Below are positions 1 through 10,105 of a stretch of 64,000 nt of DNA, one piece after another. Source of the DNA: Cellulomonas wangleii (lineage in GTDB: Bacteria; Actinomycetota; Actinomycetes; Actinomycetales; Cellulomonadaceae); NCBI RefSeq assembly GCF_018388445.1, contig NZ_CP074405.1:1178001-1242000 (forward strand). The letters run 5' to 3'. Under the pieces are notes generated by a model. It ran no database searches, was not told the DNA's origin, and was given only the letters and a program-made list of their open reading frames with translations. A program made the translations under genes and the position numbers. Within the stretch, counting starts at the first letter, position 1, and the number at the start of each line of letters is the position of its first letter.

Positions 1-59
1 CGCCGGCTGAGTCGGCCCCGCCGCCGACGGGCGCGCACGGAGGTGGGCGGCCCGTCCCC

Positions 60-65
60 TACCCT
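60..65 (+). promoter_or_regulatory. Probable -10 element for argS (leaderless arrangement)
   Basis: TACCCT fits the actinobacterial -10 pattern TANNNT and ends six bases before the GTG start at 72. Transcription would therefore begin at or next to the start codon, and there is no Shine-Dalgarno sequence before it. No convincing -35 is visible. This is inferred from spacing alone. Confidence 0.45.
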
Positions 66-71
66 GGAACC

Positions 72-1754
72 GTGACTCCCGACCAGCTCGCCGACGCACT
101 GCGCGGCGCTCTCGTGCACGCCGTCGACGACGGCACGTTCACCCTCGACCCGGCCGCGATCCCGGCTCGCGTGCACATCGAGCGACCCCGCCAGCGCGAG
201 CACGGCGACTGGTCGACGAACGTCGCGCTGCAGCTGGCGAAGAAGGCGGGCGTCAACCCCCGCGCGTTCGCCGAGGAGCTCGCGCGGCGCCTCGCCGACG
301 TGCCGGGCATCGCGGCGGTGGAGATCGCCGGCCCCGGGTTCCTCAACATCCGGCTCGACGCCGCGGCCGCCGGCGAGCTCGCGCGCGGCATCGTCGAGCA
401 GGGTGCCGACTACGGGACCAACGAGACGTTCGCAGGCCTCAAGGTCAACCTCGAGTTCGTCTCGGCCAACCCCACGGGTCCGCTGCACATCGGCGGCGTG
501 CGCTGGGCGGCGGTCGGCGACGCGCTCGCCCGCGTGCTGACCGCGTCCGGCGCCGACGTCACGCGCGAGTACTACTTCAACGACCACGGCGCGCAGATCG
601 ACCGCTTCGCGCGGTCCCTCCTGGCCCGCGCCCGCGGCGAGGAGGCCCCCGAGGACGGCTACGGCGGCCAGTACATCGCCGAGATCGCGGACCAGGTGAT
701 CGCCGACGCGCTCGCGGCCGGTGAGCCGGACCCGCGCACGCTCCCGGACGACGAGGCGCGCGAGGCGTTCCGCGCGCGCGGCGTCGAGCTGATGTTCGGG
801 GAGATCAAGCAGTCCCTGCACGACTTCGGCGTCGACTTCGACGTGTACTTCCACGAGGACTCGCTGCACGAGTCCGGTGCCGTGGACCGCGCGGTCGAGC
901 GTCTGCGGGCGGGCGGCCACATGTTCGAGAAGGACGGCGCGCTGTGGCTGCGCACCACGGACCTCGGCGACGACAAGGACCGCGTCGTCATCAAGTCCGA
1001 CGGCGAGGCCGCCTACATCGCCGGTGACATCGCCTACTACCTCGACAAGCGTGAGCGGGGCTTCGACCGCGTCGTCATCATGCTGGGCTCGGACCACCAC
1101 GGGTACGTGGGTCGCATGATGGCCGTGTGCGCGGCGTTCGGTGACACCCCGCACGTGAACCTCGAGATCCTCATCGGCCAGCTCGTGAACCTCGTCAAGG
1201 ACGGGGAGCCGGTGCGGATGTCGAAGCGCGCGGGCACGATCATCACGATCGACGACCTCGTCGAGGCCGTCGGGGTGGACGCCGCGCGCTACGCGCTGTC
1301 GCGCTCGTCGTCGGACCAGCAGATCGACCTCGACCTCGACCTGCTCGCCAAGGCCACCAACGAGAACCCCGTCTACTACGTGCAGTACGCGCACGCGCGC
1401 ACCGCCGCGGTGGCCCGCAACGCCGCCGAGGCGGGGGTGCGCCGCGAGGACGGGTTCGACGGCTCGCTGCTCGACCACGAGTCGGAGGCCAAGCTCCTGG
1501 GTCTGCTGGCCGACTTCCCGCGGATCGTGGCCCAGGCCGCGGACCTGCGCGAGCCGCACCGCGTCGCGCGGTACGCCGAGGACGTCGCCGGGGCGTACCA
1601 CAAGTGGTACGACCAGAAGCGCCGCGTCGTGCCGTGGGGCGACGAGGAGGTCACCGACGCGCACCGCACGCGCCTGTGGCTCAACGACGCGACCCGCCAG
1701 GTGCTCGCCAACGCCCTCGGCCTGCTCGGGGTGGGCGCGCCGGAGCGGATGTGA
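72..1754 (+). CDS. argS: Arginyl-tRNA synthetase
   Basis: Charges tRNA-Arg with arginine in the cytoplasm (class I synthetase, 560 aa, normal length). The N-terminal additional domain typical of ArgS covers about residues 1-100. The class I signature appears as HIGG within [14 protein letters not shown] near residue 139, and the KMSKS counterpart reads RMSKRAGT near residue 384. The C-terminal anticodon-binding domain ends normally. GTG at 72 is the start because the protein aligns from its first residues with the family; no ribosome-binding site precedes it. The stop overlaps the lysA start (GTGA). argS followed by lysA, hom, thrC and thrB is conserved across Actinobacteria. Confidence 0.96.
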   Translation: MTPDQLADALRGALVHAVDDGTFTLDPAAIPARVHIERPRQREHGDWSTNVALQLAKKAGVNPRAFAEELARRLADVPGIAAVEIAGPGFLNIRLDAAAAGELARGIVEQGADYGTNETFAGLKVNLEFVSANPTGPLHIGGVRWAAVGDALARVLTASGADVTREYYFNDHGAQIDRFARSLLARARGEEAPEDGYGGQYIAEIADQVIADALAAGEPDPRTLPDDEAREAFRARGVELMFGEIKQSLHDFGVDFDVYFHEDSLHESGAVDRAVERLRAGGHMFEKDGALWLRTTDLGDDKDRVVIKSDGEAAYIAGDIAYYLDKRERGFDRVVIMLGSDHHGYVGRMMAVCAAFGDTPHVNLEILIGQLVNLVKDGEPVRMSKRAGTIITIDDLVEAVGVDAARYALSRSSSDQQIDLDLDLLAKATNENPVYYVQYAHARTAAVARNAAEAGVRREDGFDGSLLDHESEAKLLGLLADFPRIVAQAADLREPHRVARYAEDVAGAYHKWYDQKRRVVPWGDEEVTDAHRTRLWLNDATRQVLANALGLLGVGAPERM

Positions 1755-3133
1755 CCGCCGGGCCGCTCGGCCCGCCGTGGTCCTCCGGCGTCGTGCGCGG
1801 CGCCGACGGTGCCGTGCGGGTCGCGGACGTCGACGTGCGGGACCTGGCGGCGACGCACGGCACCCCCGCGTACGTCGTCGACGAGGCGGACCTGCGAGCC
1901 CGTGCCCGGGCGTACCGCACGGCGTTCGAGGCCGCGTGCGCGCAGGTCGGCACGGGCGTCGACGTCTACTACGCCGGCAAGGCGCTGCTGACGCGCGCGG
2001 TCGCGCGGTGGGTGCACGAGGAGGGCCTGCGCGTCGACACGGCCAGCGGCGGGGAGCTCGCCGTCGCGCTGGCGGCCGGCGTCCCCGGCGCGGACATCGG
2101 CCTGCACGGCAACAACAAGTCCGACGACGAGCTGCGCACCGCGCTCGACGCGGGCGTCGGGCGCATCATCGTCGACTCGCTCGTCGAGGTGGACCGCCTC
2201 GCCGCACTGGTGCGCGCGCACCGCGGCCCGGACGGCGCCCCCGCGCCGGTCATGGTCCGCGTGACCACCGGTGTGCACGCCGGTGGTCACGAGTTCATCT
2301 CCACGGCGCACGAGGACCAGAAGTTCGGGCTGTCGCTGGCCGCGGGACCGGATGGCGGCGACAGCCCCGCCCTGACGGCGCTCCTGCGCGTCCTGGAGCA
2401 CCCCGCCCTGCGCCTGCTGGGCATCCACTCGCACATCGGCTCGCAGATCCTCGACCCGTCGGGCTTCGCCGTGGCCGCGCAGCGCGTGCTCGCGCTGCGG
2501 GCGGCGCTGCACGCCCGCACCGGCGTCCTGGTCGACGAGGTCGACCTGGGCGGCGGCTACGGCATCGCCTACCTGCCGGGCGACGTCCCGCTCGACCCGG
2601 ACCGCATCGCGAAGGAGGTCGCCCAGGCGGTCGCCGACGCGGCGCGCGAGCTGGGCACCCCGCTGCCGCGGCTGTCGATCGAGCCGGGCCGCGCGGTCGT
2701 CGGCCCCGCGGGGCTGACGCTCTACACCGTGGGCACGGTCAAGCCCGTGCGTCTGGACGACGGACGCGTGCGCACGTACGTCTCCGTGGACGGGGGCATG
2801 AGCGACAACATCCGCCCCGCGCTGTACGGCGCGCAGTACCACGCGGAGATCGTGTCGCGGCTGTCGGACGCCGCACCCGTGCTCGCACGCGTGGTCGGCA
2901 AGCACTGCGAGAGCGGTGACGTCGTCGTCCACGAGGTGCAGCTGCCCGGCGACGTGCGGGCGGGAGACCTGCTCGCGGTCGCCGCCACGGGGGCGTACGG
3001 CCGGTCGATGGCGTCGAACTACAACCTGCTGACCCGCCCGCCGGTGGTCGCGGTGACCGCGGGGGCCTCGCGCGTGCTCGTGCGCCGCGAGACCGTGGCG
3101 GACCTGCTGGCGCTCGACGTCGCGGCGTCCTGA
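1751..3133 (+). CDS. lysA: Diaminopimelate decarboxylase
   Basis: PLP enzyme that decarboxylates meso-diaminopimelate to L-lysine, the last lysine step. The product is 460 aa from the GTG overlapping the argS stop. A longer in-frame extension to 1604 lies inside argS and is not family-like. Visible motifs are the PLP-lysine segment YYAGKALL, the HSHIGSQI loop, the glycine-rich phosphate loop LGGGYGI, EPGRA, and the substrate-binding CESGD. It has an alanine-racemase-type barrel plus a C-terminal beta domain. Overlap with argS implies coupled translation; the pairing is common in Actinobacteria. A convergent heme oxygenase gene follows. Confidence 0.96.
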   Translation: MTAGPLGPPWSSGVVRGADGAVRVADVDVRDLAATHGTPAYVVDEADLRARARAYRTAFEAACAQVGTGVDVYYAGKALLTRAVARWVHEEGLRVDTASGGELAVALAAGVPGADIGLHGNNKSDDELRTALDAGVGRIIVDSLVEVDRLAALVRAHRGPDGAPAPVMVRVTTGVHAGGHEFISTAHEDQKFGLSLAAGPDGGDSPALTALLRVLEHPALRLLGIHSHIGSQILDPSGFAVAAQRVLALRAALHARTGVLVDEVDLGGGYGIAYLPGDVPLDPDRIAKEVAQAVADAARELGTPLPRLSIEPGRAVVGPAGLTLYTVGTVKPVRLDDGRVRTYVSVDGGMSDNIRPALYGAQYHAEIVSRLSDAAPVLARVVGKHCESGDVVVHEVQLPGDVRAGDLLAVAATGAYGRSMASNYNLLTRPPVVAVTAGASRVLVRRETVADLLALDVAAS

Positions 3134-3137
3134 GCCG

Positions 3138-3166
3138 ACCGGCACGGGCTGACCCCGCCTGCCGGT
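3138..3166. terminator. Possible shared hairpin between convergent lysA and heme oxygenase
   Basis: ACCGGCA (3138-3144) can pair with TGCCGGT (3160-3166) across a 15-base loop. It lies between two convergent genes, where a bidirectional terminator would be expected. There is no T-tract and the stem is short, so the call is weak. Confidence 0.35.
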
Positions 3167-3176
3167 GCCACCCCGC

Positions 3177-3830
3177 TCAGCCGAGGTGCACGGCCGCGAG
3201 GTCGGCGAACACCGCCCGGTTGAGCCGGAAGGCGATGCGGGCCTCGGCGACGACCTCCTCGCGCTGCGTGGGCGTCAGGGGCAGGGCGTCGAGCCGGTCG
3301 CGGTACACGTCCTTGAAGGGCTTGAGCCTGTGGATCTGCGGGAAGTCGTAGAACGACACCCCCGCACCGCTCAGCCCGTGGTGGCGCTCGATCATGCGCT
3401 TGAGGATCTGGCCGCCGGACAGGTCGCCCAGGTAGCGCGTGTACGCGTGCGCGGCGTAGCGCGGCAGGTCGTCGCCGACGGCCTCGAGGCGCGCGACGTA
3501 GTCGGCGGTGGCGGGCAGCACCCGCACCTGCGTGCGCCAGCCGTCGCCGAGCAGGTGCGCGAGGTCCGCCTCGATGGCGGGCACCCGGACGAGCTCGGGG
3601 AAGACGAGGTCGCCGTGGGTGCCGGCCGCGACCAGGCGGTCGCCGGCGGCCTCCAGGGCGCGGTACACGGCGTGCTGCTGGGCGGCCAGGTCGACGTACC
3701 CGGCCAGCGGGAGCGTGCCGCCCATCAGGTGCTCGACGAACGCGGACCGCTCGGCGTCCTCGTGGTCCTGCCGGGTGCCGGTGCGCAGCGCCGTCGACAG
3801 GGTGTCGACGGTCTCCGGGGTGGTGGCCAT
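3177..3830 (-). CDS. Heme oxygenase (biliverdin-producing)
   Basis: Opens heme to biliverdin, iron and CO, usually to release iron from host or environmental heme. The protein is 217 aa from the ATG at 3830, which has AGGAGC just upstream; an extension to 3872 lacks this signal. Family marks are the proximal-histidine segment TRQDHEDAERSAF near the N terminus and the distal-helix motif YLGDLSGGQILKR with its flexible glycines. Length and motifs match bacterial HmuO/HO-1 type enzymes. It interrupts the usual lysA-hom order on the opposite strand and has its own promoter with a palindromic operator (3866-3915). No heme importer lies nearby, so uptake partners must be elsewhere. Confidence 0.9.
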   Translation of the reverse strand: MATTPETVDTLSTALRTGTRQDHEDAERSAFVEHLMGGTLPLAGYVDLAAQQHAVYRALEAAGDRLVAAGTHGDLVFPELVRVPAIEADLAHLLGDGWRTQVRVLPATADYVARLEAVGDDLPRYAAHAYTRYLGDLSGGQILKRMIERHHGLSGAGVSFYDFPQIHRLKPFKDVYRDRLDALPLTPTQREEVVAEARIAFRLNRAVFADLAAVHLG

Positions 3831-3865
3831 GGTGCTCCTGGTGCGCGAGGGCGTGCCAGGACTTG

Positions 3866-3915
3866 CTGACACTCTGTCAGGACGGACGCTACCGGCGGTG
3901 AGGACGACCTCACAA
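3866..3915 (-). promoter_or_regulatory. Predicted heme oxygenase promoter with palindromic operator
   Basis: Reading the minus strand, TTGTGA (3910-3915) and TAGCGT (3886-3891) are separated by 18 bases. The perfect inverted repeat CTGACA-CTC-TGTCAG (3866-3880) covers the expected start of transcription about 50 bases before the ATG. Size and symmetry resemble TetR-type operators; they do not look like a DtxR/IdeR iron box. The binding protein is unknown. Confidence 0.5.
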
Positions 3916-3981
3916 GACCGCCGTCCAGCCGCGCGGCGCCCGGAGCGCGGACCCGCGGGACGGCGCCGGGCGTGCGCGCCC

Positions 3982-3987
3982 TATCCT
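3982..3987 (+). promoter_or_regulatory. Probable -10 element for the hom-thrC-thrB operon
   Basis: TATCCT lies 89 bases before the hom start and is followed by a structured leader. The same hexamer occurs upstream of 44629 and of 44284 in this window. No clear -35 is seen. Confidence 0.4.
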
Positions 3988-3994
3988 GGGCCCC

Positions 3995-4057
3995 GACCGG
4001 CCCTCGCGGGCCGGTCCGACGCACGACCCCCACGACCTCCGGCGGCCGTCGGCCGCC
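3995..4057 (+). other. Two tandem perfect hairpins in the hom leader
   Basis: GACCGGCCC (3995-4003) and GGGCCGGTC (4008-4016) form a 9-bp stem with a four-base loop. GGCGGCC (4041-4047) and GGCCGCC (4051-4057) form a 7-bp stem with a three-base loop. The second stem stops eleven bases before the ribosome-binding site. There is no U-run and no leader peptide rich in threonine codons, so classical attenuation is not supported; mRNA stability or translation effects are possible. Confidence 0.45.
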
Positions 4058-4076
4058 CCGCTCGGAAGGCACCTGC

Positions 4077-5393
4077 GTGGCCCTCACCCCCGGCACCCAC
4101 CCGCCCCTGCGCGTCGCCGTCCTCGGCTGCGGCGTCGTCGGGACGGAGGTGGTCCGCCGGCTGGTGACGGAGGCCGACGAGCTCGCCGCCCGCGTCGGGG
4201 CGCCGCTCGAGCTCGTCGGGGTCGCGGTGCGCTCGCTGGACGCCGAGCGCGACCCCGTGGTCGACCGCGCGCTCCTGACGACGGACGCCGAGTCGCTCGT
4301 CGAGAAGGCCGACGTCGTCATCGAGCTGATGGGCGGGATCGAGCCGGCCCGCACCCTCGTGCTGCGTGCCGTCGAGCACGGGGCGTCGGTCGTCACCGCC
4401 AACAAGGCGCTGCTCGCGCAGGAGGGGCCTGCGCTCTACGACGCCGTGGACGACGCGGGCGTGGACCTGTACTACGAGGCCGCGGTCGCCGGCGCCATCC
4501 CGATCGTGCGCCCCGTGCGCGAGTCGCTCGCGGGCGACACCGTGCAGCGCGTGCTCGGCATCGTCAACGGCACCACCAACTACGTCCTCGACTCCATGAC
4601 CACCACCGGGCAGGGCCTGGACGAGGCGGTCGCGGACGCGCAGGCCCTCGGGTACGCCGAGGCGGACCCGACGGCCGACGTCGAGGGGTACGACGCCGCC
4701 GCCAAGGCCGCGATCCTCGCGTCGCTCGCGTTCCACACCCGTGTGGCGCTCGCCGACGTCGACCGCACGGGGATCACGGGGCTCACCGCCGACGACGTGA
4801 CCTGGGCGGGTCGCACCGGCCACGTCCTGAAGCTGCTCGCGGTCGCCGAGCGGGCACGCGCGGCCGACGGGCGCGAGGGTGTGCTCGTCCGCGTCCGGCC
4901 CACCCTCGTGCCCGCCGAGCACCAGCTCGCGGCCGTGCGGCAGGCGTTCAATGCCGTCTTCGTCGAGGCCGAGGCCGCGGGCGAGCTCATGTTCTACGGC
5001 CGCGGAGCGGGCGGCAGCCCGACCGCGTCGGCGGTCCTGGGCGACCTCGTCTCGGTGGCGCGGCACCGGGTCCTCGGCGGCAAGGGACCTGTCGAGTCCT
5101 CGCACGCCGACCTCCCCGTGCTCGACGGCGGCGAGGCCCGGTCGCGGTACCAGGTGCGCCTCGAGGTCGACGACCTCCCGGGCGTGCTCGCCCGGGTCGC
5201 GGCCGAGCTCGCGGCGCAGGACGTCTCCATCGAGTCGGTGCGCCAGACGCTGCAGGACACGGACGGCGACGTGTCGGCCACGCTCGTCATCACCACCCAC
5301 ACCGCACCGGAGCGCGCGCTGCGCTCGACGGTCGACGCCGTCGCCGCGCTCGACGTCGTGCGCGCCGTCGTGTCCGTGCTGCCGGTGCTCTGA
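4077..5393 (+). CDS. hom: Homoserine dehydrogenase
   Basis: Reduces aspartate semialdehyde to homoserine with NAD(P)H, committing carbon to threonine, methionine and isoleucine. It has 438 aa from GTG 4077, preceded by GGAAGG; an upstream in-frame extension to 3972 lies in the structured leader. The nucleotide-binding fold starts with [13 protein letters not shown], and the catalytic domain holds the [10 protein letters not shown] segment and [11 protein letters not shown]-terminal ACT domain (about residues 360-438, with [14 protein letters not shown]) suggests feedback control by threonine. It is a monofunctional enzyme without an aspartokinase part. thrC follows after 35 bases. Confidence 0.95.
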   Translation: MALTPGTHPPLRVAVLGCGVVGTEVVRRLVTEADELAARVGAPLELVGVAVRSLDAERDPVVDRALLTTDAESLVEKADVVIELMGGIEPARTLVLRAVEHGASVVTANKALLAQEGPALYDAVDDAGVDLYYEAAVAGAIPIVRPVRESLAGDTVQRVLGIVNGTTNYVLDSMTTTGQGLDEAVADAQALGYAEADPTADVEGYDAAAKAAILASLAFHTRVALADVDRTGITGLTADDVTWAGRTGHVLKLLAVAERARAADGREGVLVRVRPTLVPAEHQLAAVRQAFNAVFVEAEAAGELMFYGRGAGGSPTASAVLGDLVSVARHRVLGGKGPVESSHADLPVLDGGEARSRYQVRLEVDDLPGVLARVAAELAAQDVSIESVRQTLQDTDGDVSATLVITTHTAPERALRSTVDAVAALDVVRAVVSVLPVL

Positions 5394-5428
5394 ACACCCC
5401 ACCCCACCCACCCGAGGAATCGCATCCC

Positions 5429-6520
5429 ATGGCCCACCAGTGGCGCGGCGTCATCGCCGAGTACGCCGACCGCCTGCCCGCGCACGTCCAGCAGCGCATC
5501 GTCACGCTGGGGGAGGGCGGCACGCCGCTCGTGCCCGCACCCGCGTTGTCGCGGCTCACGGGCGCCGACGTGCACGTCAAGGTCGAGGGCATGAACCCGA
5601 CCGGCTCCTTCAAGGACCGGGGCATGACCACGGCGATCTCCGCCGCGGCGGCGCGGGGCGCGCAGGCGGTCGTGTGCGCGTCCACGGGCAACACCTCGGC
5701 GTCCGCCGCGGCGTACGCGACCCGCGCGGGCATGGTCTGCGCGGTCCTCGTGCCGGACGGCAAGATCGCGATGGGCAAGCTCAGCCAGGCGATCGCGCAC
5801 GGCGCGCGGCTGCTGCAGGTCGACGGCAACTTCGACGCCTGCCTGGTCGCCGCCCGCAAGCTCGCCGAGGCGTACCCGGTCGAGCTCGTCAACTCGGTCA
5901 ACCCCGACCGCATCGAGGGGCAGAAGACCGCGGCGTTCGAGATCGTCGACGCGCTGGGCGACGCCCCCGACATCCACTGCCTGCCCGTCGGCAACGCCGG
6001 CAACATCACGGCGTACTGGAGGGGCTACCGCGAGTACGCGGGCCTCGACGCGGGCGAGGCCCTCCCGGCCGTCGCCGGTCGCACCCCCGCGATGTGGGGC
6101 TTCCAGGCCGCGGGCGCCGCCCCGATCGTGCTGGGTCACCCCGTCGACACCCCCGAGACGATCGCCACCGCGATCCGCATCGGCAACCCCGCGTCGTGGC
6201 AGCAGGCCGAGGAGGCCCGTGACGTGTCGGGCGGCGTCATCGAGTCCGTCACCGACGAGCAGATCCTCGCCGCGCACCGCGTGCTGTCGGCCGAGGTCGG
6301 GGTGTTCGTCGAGCCCGCGTCCGCCGCGGGCGTCGCCGGGCTGCTGGCGCGCGCCGAGCGTGGTCTGGTCCCGGCCGGTGCGCGCGTCGTCGTCACGGTG
6401 ACCGGCCACGGTCTGAAGGACCCGCAGTGGGCGCTGCGCACCGCGGACGGTGACGAGGTGCAGCCCGTGCGCGTGTCGGCGGACGTCGTGTCCATCGCCG
6501 ACGCCCTCGGCCTGGACTGA
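5429..6520 (+). CDS. thrC: Threonine synthase
   Basis: PLP-dependent conversion of O-phosphohomoserine to threonine, the last step of the pathway. It is 363 aa, the usual length of the compact actinobacterial type. The PLP lysine lies in [11 protein letters not shown] near residue 60; the phosphate-binding loop is [12 protein letters not shown] near residue 190; [14 protein letters not shown] contacts the cofactor. ATG 5429 has GAGGAA upstream. Its position between hom and thrB, five bases from thrB, indicates an operon. Confidence 0.96.
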   Translation: MAHQWRGVIAEYADRLPAHVQQRIVTLGEGGTPLVPAPALSRLTGADVHVKVEGMNPTGSFKDRGMTTAISAAAARGAQAVVCASTGNTSASAAAYATRAGMVCAVLVPDGKIAMGKLSQAIAHGARLLQVDGNFDACLVAARKLAEAYPVELVNSVNPDRIEGQKTAAFEIVDALGDAPDIHCLPVGNAGNITAYWRGYREYAGLDAGEALPAVAGRTPAMWGFQAAGAAPIVLGHPVDTPETIATAIRIGNPASWQQAEEARDVSGGVIESVTDEQILAAHRVLSAEVGVFVEPASAAGVAGLLARAERGLVPAGARVVVTVTGHGLKDPQWALRTADGDEVQPVRVSADVVSIADALGLD

Positions 6521-6525
6521 GCGCC

Positions 6526-7491
6526 GTGCGGCTGCGCGCGGCGCACGTGCGGGTCCGGGTCCCCGCCACCTCCGCCAACCTCGGTCCGGGCTTCGACGCC
6601 CTCGGGCTCGCCCTGGGCCTGCACGACGAGCTCGAGGTGCGCGCGCTCGGTACCCCGGGCGTGCGTGTCGAGGTGCAGGGCGAGGGAGCCGGGACCCTCC
6701 CCGACGACGAGACGCACCTGGTGGTCCGGGCCCTGCGCGCCGCGCTCGACCACGTCGGTGCCCCGCAGACCGGGCTGCACCTGGTGTGCCACAACCGGGT
6801 GCCGCACGGCCGCGGGCTCGGCTCGTCGGCCGCGGCCGTCGTGGCCGGCGTGCTGGCCGCCCGCGGGCTCGTCGGGGACCCCGACGCGCTCGACGACGAC
6901 GTGGCGCTCGCGCTGGCCACGGGCCTCGAGGGACACCCCGACAACGCGGCCCCCGCGCTGCTGGGTGGGCTCACGGTCGCGTGGACGGACGACGCCGGTC
7001 AGGCGTCGGTCCCGCGGGTGCACGCGGCGCGCCTCACCGTGCACCCCGACGTCGCCCCCGTGGCGATCGTCCCGCCCGGGCACCTCTCGACCCGCGCGGC
7101 GCGGGGCGTGCTGCCGGCGCAGGTGCCGCACGTGGACGCGGCCTGGCAGGCCGGTCGCTCGGCGCTGCTGGTCGAGGCGCTCGGCCGACGACCCGACCTG
7201 CTGCTGCCCGCGACGGGCGACCGGCTGCACCAGGAGTACCGGCGGCAGGTGATGCCGGCGTCCCTCGCGCTCGTCGACGCGCTGCGCGCCCAGGGCGTCG
7301 CCGCGGTCGTCTCCGGCGCCGGCCCGACGGTGCTGGCGCTCGCGCGGCGCGTCGCCGGCGGGGAGGGGGACGGCGCGACCGACGCCGACGCCGCCGTGTC
7401 GGCGGCGTTCGGGGGAGTCATGGCGGGGTGGCGCGTGCTGCCGCTGCCGGTCGACACGCAGGGCGCGTCCGTCGTGACGCTGCTGGACTGA
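6526..7491 (+). CDS. thrB: Homoserine kinase
   Basis: GHMP-family kinase that phosphorylates homoserine to feed ThrC. It has 321 aa starting at GTG 6526, five bases after thrC. The N-terminal strand and first motif read VRVPATSANLGPGFDALGLAL; the ATP-binding motif GRGLGSSAAAVVAG is near residue 100; the C-terminal motif 3 reads VVSGAGPTVLAL. It completes the hom-thrC-thrB set, the same order as in Mycobacterium. The downstream gene rho has its own promoter. Confidence 0.95.
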   Translation: MRLRAAHVRVRVPATSANLGPGFDALGLALGLHDELEVRALGTPGVRVEVQGEGAGTLPDDETHLVVRALRAALDHVGAPQTGLHLVCHNRVPHGRGLGSSAAAVVAGVLAARGLVGDPDALDDDVALALATGLEGHPDNAAPALLGGLTVAWTDDAGQASVPRVHAARLTVHPDVAPVAIVPPGHLSTRAARGVLPAQVPHVDAAWQAGRSALLVEALGRRPDLLLPATGDRLHQEYRRQVMPASLALVDALRAQGVAAVVSGAGPTVLALARRVAGGEGDGATDADAAVSAAFGGVMAGWRVLPLPVDTQGASVVTLLD

Positions 7492-7832
7492 GCGGCGGCG
7501 GGCGCGCGCCCGGGTGAACGCGCCGGACCCGCCCCGGGGCCGGTGTCCCCGGTGCTACGCTTTGTTCCGTTCCCCGGACCTCGTCCTCCGGCCCCCTGTG
7601 GATCCTGTCGGTGACCCGGCGTGGACCTTCCACGGTCCTCAGCTCCCCGACCACCTCCTGGAATCCCGCCGGACGGTCCACCGAGTCGACGACGAGGGGA
7701 ACATCCAGCCCGCGCGAGCAGACGTCGTCGTACGCAGCGCGCGTGGCACCGCTCCGTCCGGTCGTGTCCGACCGGACGCAGGCCTCCTCCCGGTCGGACC
7801 GGGTGGGCCCCGACGAGGGGGAAGGATCCTTC
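7492..7832 (+). promoter_or_regulatory. Long rho leader with an extended -10 promoter
   Basis: This 341-base gap holds TACGCT (7556-7561) preceded by TG one base earlier, an extended -10. It predicts an untranslated leader of about 265 bases before rho. Frames that run through it are Arg/Pro-rich and look non-coding. Long leaders before rho are known in other bacteria and often mediate autogenous termination, but no specific Rho-binding site can be proven by reading. Confidence 0.4.
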
Positions 7833-9932
7833 GTGACAGACACCATCGACGCCGCCGCGACCACTGCGGGCGGCTCGGGTTCCGGCAGCATCTCCGCGAT
7901 GCGCCTGCCGGAGCTCCAGGCCCTGGCAGCGCAGCTCGGCGTGAAGGGCACGAGCAAGATGCGCAAGGGCGACCTGGTGCAGGCGATCTCCGCCGCGCGC
8001 TCCGGTGAGCGCCCGCAGGCCGCGGAGCCCCGTGCGACGACGCGCCGGGCCCAGGCCGTCGCGCAGGAGGCGCCCGTGACGTCGGAGCCCGCCCCGCAGC
8101 GCGCGCAGACCTCCGCACCCGTGGACGTGCCCGCCGTCGACCTGGCACCCGTGGAGCGACCGGCGCGTGCGCGCCAGCGCTCCGGCAGCCGGGACGCGCT
8201 CGCCGGGCTGGAGGCCGCGCTCGACGCGCGCCTCACCCCGCCGGAGCAGCGCGAGGAGCGCGGGACGCGCGCCGAGGGTGCCGGTGAGCGCCGCTCCCGC
8301 CGGGCCGGACGCGGGGCCGGTGCGCCCGTCGCGGTCGAGCCCGCGGACGACGCCACGGTCGAGCGGCAGCGCCCCGAGCGTCGCCCCGACGACCGCGTGC
8401 GGGACGAGCGGCAGGACGACCGTGCGGGGGACCGCCAGCGCGGCGACCGCCAGCGGGACGACCGTGCCCAGGGCGACCGCCAGCAGGGCGACCGTGCCCA
8501 GGGTGACCGCCAGCAGGGCGACCGCCAGCAGCCCGACCGCCAGCAGTCCGACCGTCAGCAGGCCGACGGTCAGGACGTCCGCCAGGGCGGCGACGACCGT
8601 CAGGACGACGACGAGCGCGGCGGCCGGCGTCGCCGGTCGCGCGACCGGTTCCGCGACCGTGACCGCGACCGCAAGCGGGGCCGCACGGGCCGCGGCACCC
8701 AGGGCGACCTGGGTGGCCTCGACGAGATCGAGGTCACCGAGGACGACGTCCTGGTGCCCGTCGCCGGCATCCTCGACGTGCTGGACTCCTACGCCTTCGT
8801 GCGGACGACCGGCTACCTGCCGGGACCGAACGACGTGTACGTGTCGCTCAACCAGGTGAAGAAGCACGGGCTGCGCCGCGGTGACGCGATCACCGGTGCG
8901 GTCCGTCAGCCGCGTGAGGGCGAGGCGGCGCCGCAGGGCGGCCGCCCCAACAAGTTCAACGCGCTGGTCCGGCTCGACACGGTCAACGGCATGGACCCGG
9001 AGGTGGCGCGCCAGCGCCCCGATTTCACCAAGCTGACGCCGCTGTACCCGCAGGAGCGGCTGCGCCTGGAGACCGAGCCCGGTCGCCTGACGCCGCGTGT
9101 CATCGACATCGTCGCGCCCATCGGCAAGGGCCAGCGCGGCCTCATCGTCGCGCCGCCCAAGGCCGGCAAGACGATCGTCATGCAGCAGATCGCCAACGCG
9201 ATCACCGCGAACAACCCCGAGGTCCACCTCATGGTCGTGCTCGTCGACGAGCGCCCTGAGGAGGTCACGGACATGGAGCGGACGGTCAAGGGCGAGGTCA
9301 TCGCCTCGACGTTCGACCGCCCCGCGTCGGACCACACGATCGTCGCCGAGCTGGCCATCGAGCGGGCCAAGCGGCTCGTCGAGCTGGGGCAGGACGTCGT
9401 CGTGCTGCTCGACTCGCTCACCCGCCTGTCGCGGGCCTACAACCTGGCGGCGCCCGCGTCGGGCCGCATCCTGTCCGGTGGTGTGGACGCCTCGGCGCTC
9501 TACCCGCCCAAGCGGTTCTTCGGCGCCGCGCGCAACATCGAGAACGGTGGCTCCCTGACCATCCTGGCCTCCGCCCTGGTGGAGACGGGGTCGAAGATGG
9601 ACGAGGTCATCTTCGAGGAGTTCAAGGGCACCGGGAACATGGAGCTGCGGCTGTCCCGCTCGCTGGCGGACAAGCGCATCTTCCCGGCGGTGGACGTCAA
9701 CGCGTCCGGCACCCGCCGCGAGGAGGTGCTCATGAGCAACGACGAGCTGAAGATCGTCTACAAGCTGCGTCGCGTGCTCGGCGCGCTCGACCAGCAGCAG
9801 GCGATCGAGCTGCTGCTCGGCAAGCTGCGCGAGACCCGGTCCAACGTGGAGTTCCTGCTGCAGGTGCAGAAGACCACCCCGGGCGGCAACGGCCCCACCC
9901 TCGAGGAGGGCGTCAGCCGCACGGTCGTGTGA
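7833..9932 (+). CDS. rho: Transcription termination factor Rho
   Basis: Hexameric RNA helicase that ends transcription of untranslated RNA. The GTG at 7833 has GGAAGGA upstream, giving 699 aa against about 420 in E. coli. Layout: an N-terminal Rho-N helical domain (residues about 15-55, [17 protein letters not shown]), a low-complexity insertion of about 230 residues rich in Arg, Asp, Gln and Gly, an RNA-binding CSD domain from about residue 305 ([22 protein letters not shown]), and the ATPase with Walker A PPKAGKT near residue 445. Large basic insertions are a known feature of high-GC actinobacterial Rho and widen RNA binding. Within the insertion, units of the form GDRQQ and GDRAQ repeat (about 8430-8570). 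Confidence 0.95.
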   Translation: MTDTIDAAATTAGGSGSGSISAMRLPELQALAAQLGVKGTSKMRKGDLVQAISAARSGERPQAAEPRATTRRAQAVAQEAPVTSEPAPQRAQTSAPVDVPAVDLAPVERPARARQRSGSRDALAGLEAALDARLTPPEQREERGTRAEGAGERRSRRAGRGAGAPVAVEPADDATVERQRPERRPDDRVRDERQDDRAGDRQRGDRQRDDRAQGDRQQGDRAQGDRQQGDRQQPDRQQSDRQQADGQDVRQGGDDRQDDDERGGRRRRSRDRFRDRDRDRKRGRTGRGTQGDLGGLDEIEVTEDDVLVPVAGILDVLDSYAFVRTTGYLPGPNDVYVSLNQVKKHGLRRGDAITGAVRQPREGEAAPQGGRPNKFNALVRLDTVNGMDPEVARQRPDFTKLTPLYPQERLRLETEPGRLTPRVIDIVAPIGKGQRGLIVAPPKAGKTIVMQQIANAITANNPEVHLMVVLVDERPEEVTDMERTVKGEVIASTFDRPASDHTIVAELAIERAKRLVELGQDVVVLLDSLTRLSRAYNLAAPASGRILSGGVDASALYPPKRFFGAARNIENGGSLTILASALVETGSKMDEVIFEEFKGTGNMELRLSRSLADKRIFPAVDVNASGTRREEVLMSNDELKIVYKLRRVLGALDQQQAIELLLGKLRETRSNVEFLLQVQKTTPGGNGPTLEEGVSRTVV

Positions 9933-9951
9933 CCGGCGCACCGTCGCCGGG

Positions 9952-9980
9952 CGGCCCCGCACCCCCGAGGTGCGGGGCCG
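9952..9980 (+). terminator. Hairpin terminator after rho
   Basis: A perfect 12-bp stem (9952-9963 with 9969-9980) closes a five-base loop 20 bases after the rho stop. It has no U-tract, as is usual for high-GC actinobacterial terminators. Confidence 0.65.
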
Positions 9981-10105
9981 TCCGCGTCCCGTGCGGGAAG
10001 TTTTCGCCCTGGCCCACGGTTCTGGCACAATGGTCCGTCGGTCTGCGGTTCACCGGCGCGGGACGCGCGTCCGGACCCGGAGACAAACCCCCAAGGAGAG
10101 CTCCC

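Noticed and set aside
1376..3145. 589-codon minus-strand frame opposite lysA
   Set aside because: Antisense shadow of lysA; Arg/His/Val-rich, without motifs.
3866..3880. IdeR/DtxR iron box before heme oxygenase
   Set aside because: The palindrome CTGACA-CTC-TGTCAG does not resemble the TTAGGTTAGGCTAACC-type iron box.
7492..8008. Separate cysteine-containing small protein from 7514
   Set aside because: It runs in another frame through the rho leader and rho coding sequence, with no ribosome-binding site and no family sequence.
8420..8570. Possible CRISPR or tandem-repeat element in the rho region
   Set aside because: The repeats stay in the Rho reading frame, have no spacers and encode the known low-complexity insertion.
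6999..10028. A 1,009-codon frame on the minus strand opposite thrB and rho
   Set aside because: Mirror-frame shadow of well-supported genes; composition is low-complexity Leu/Val/Ala without motifs.
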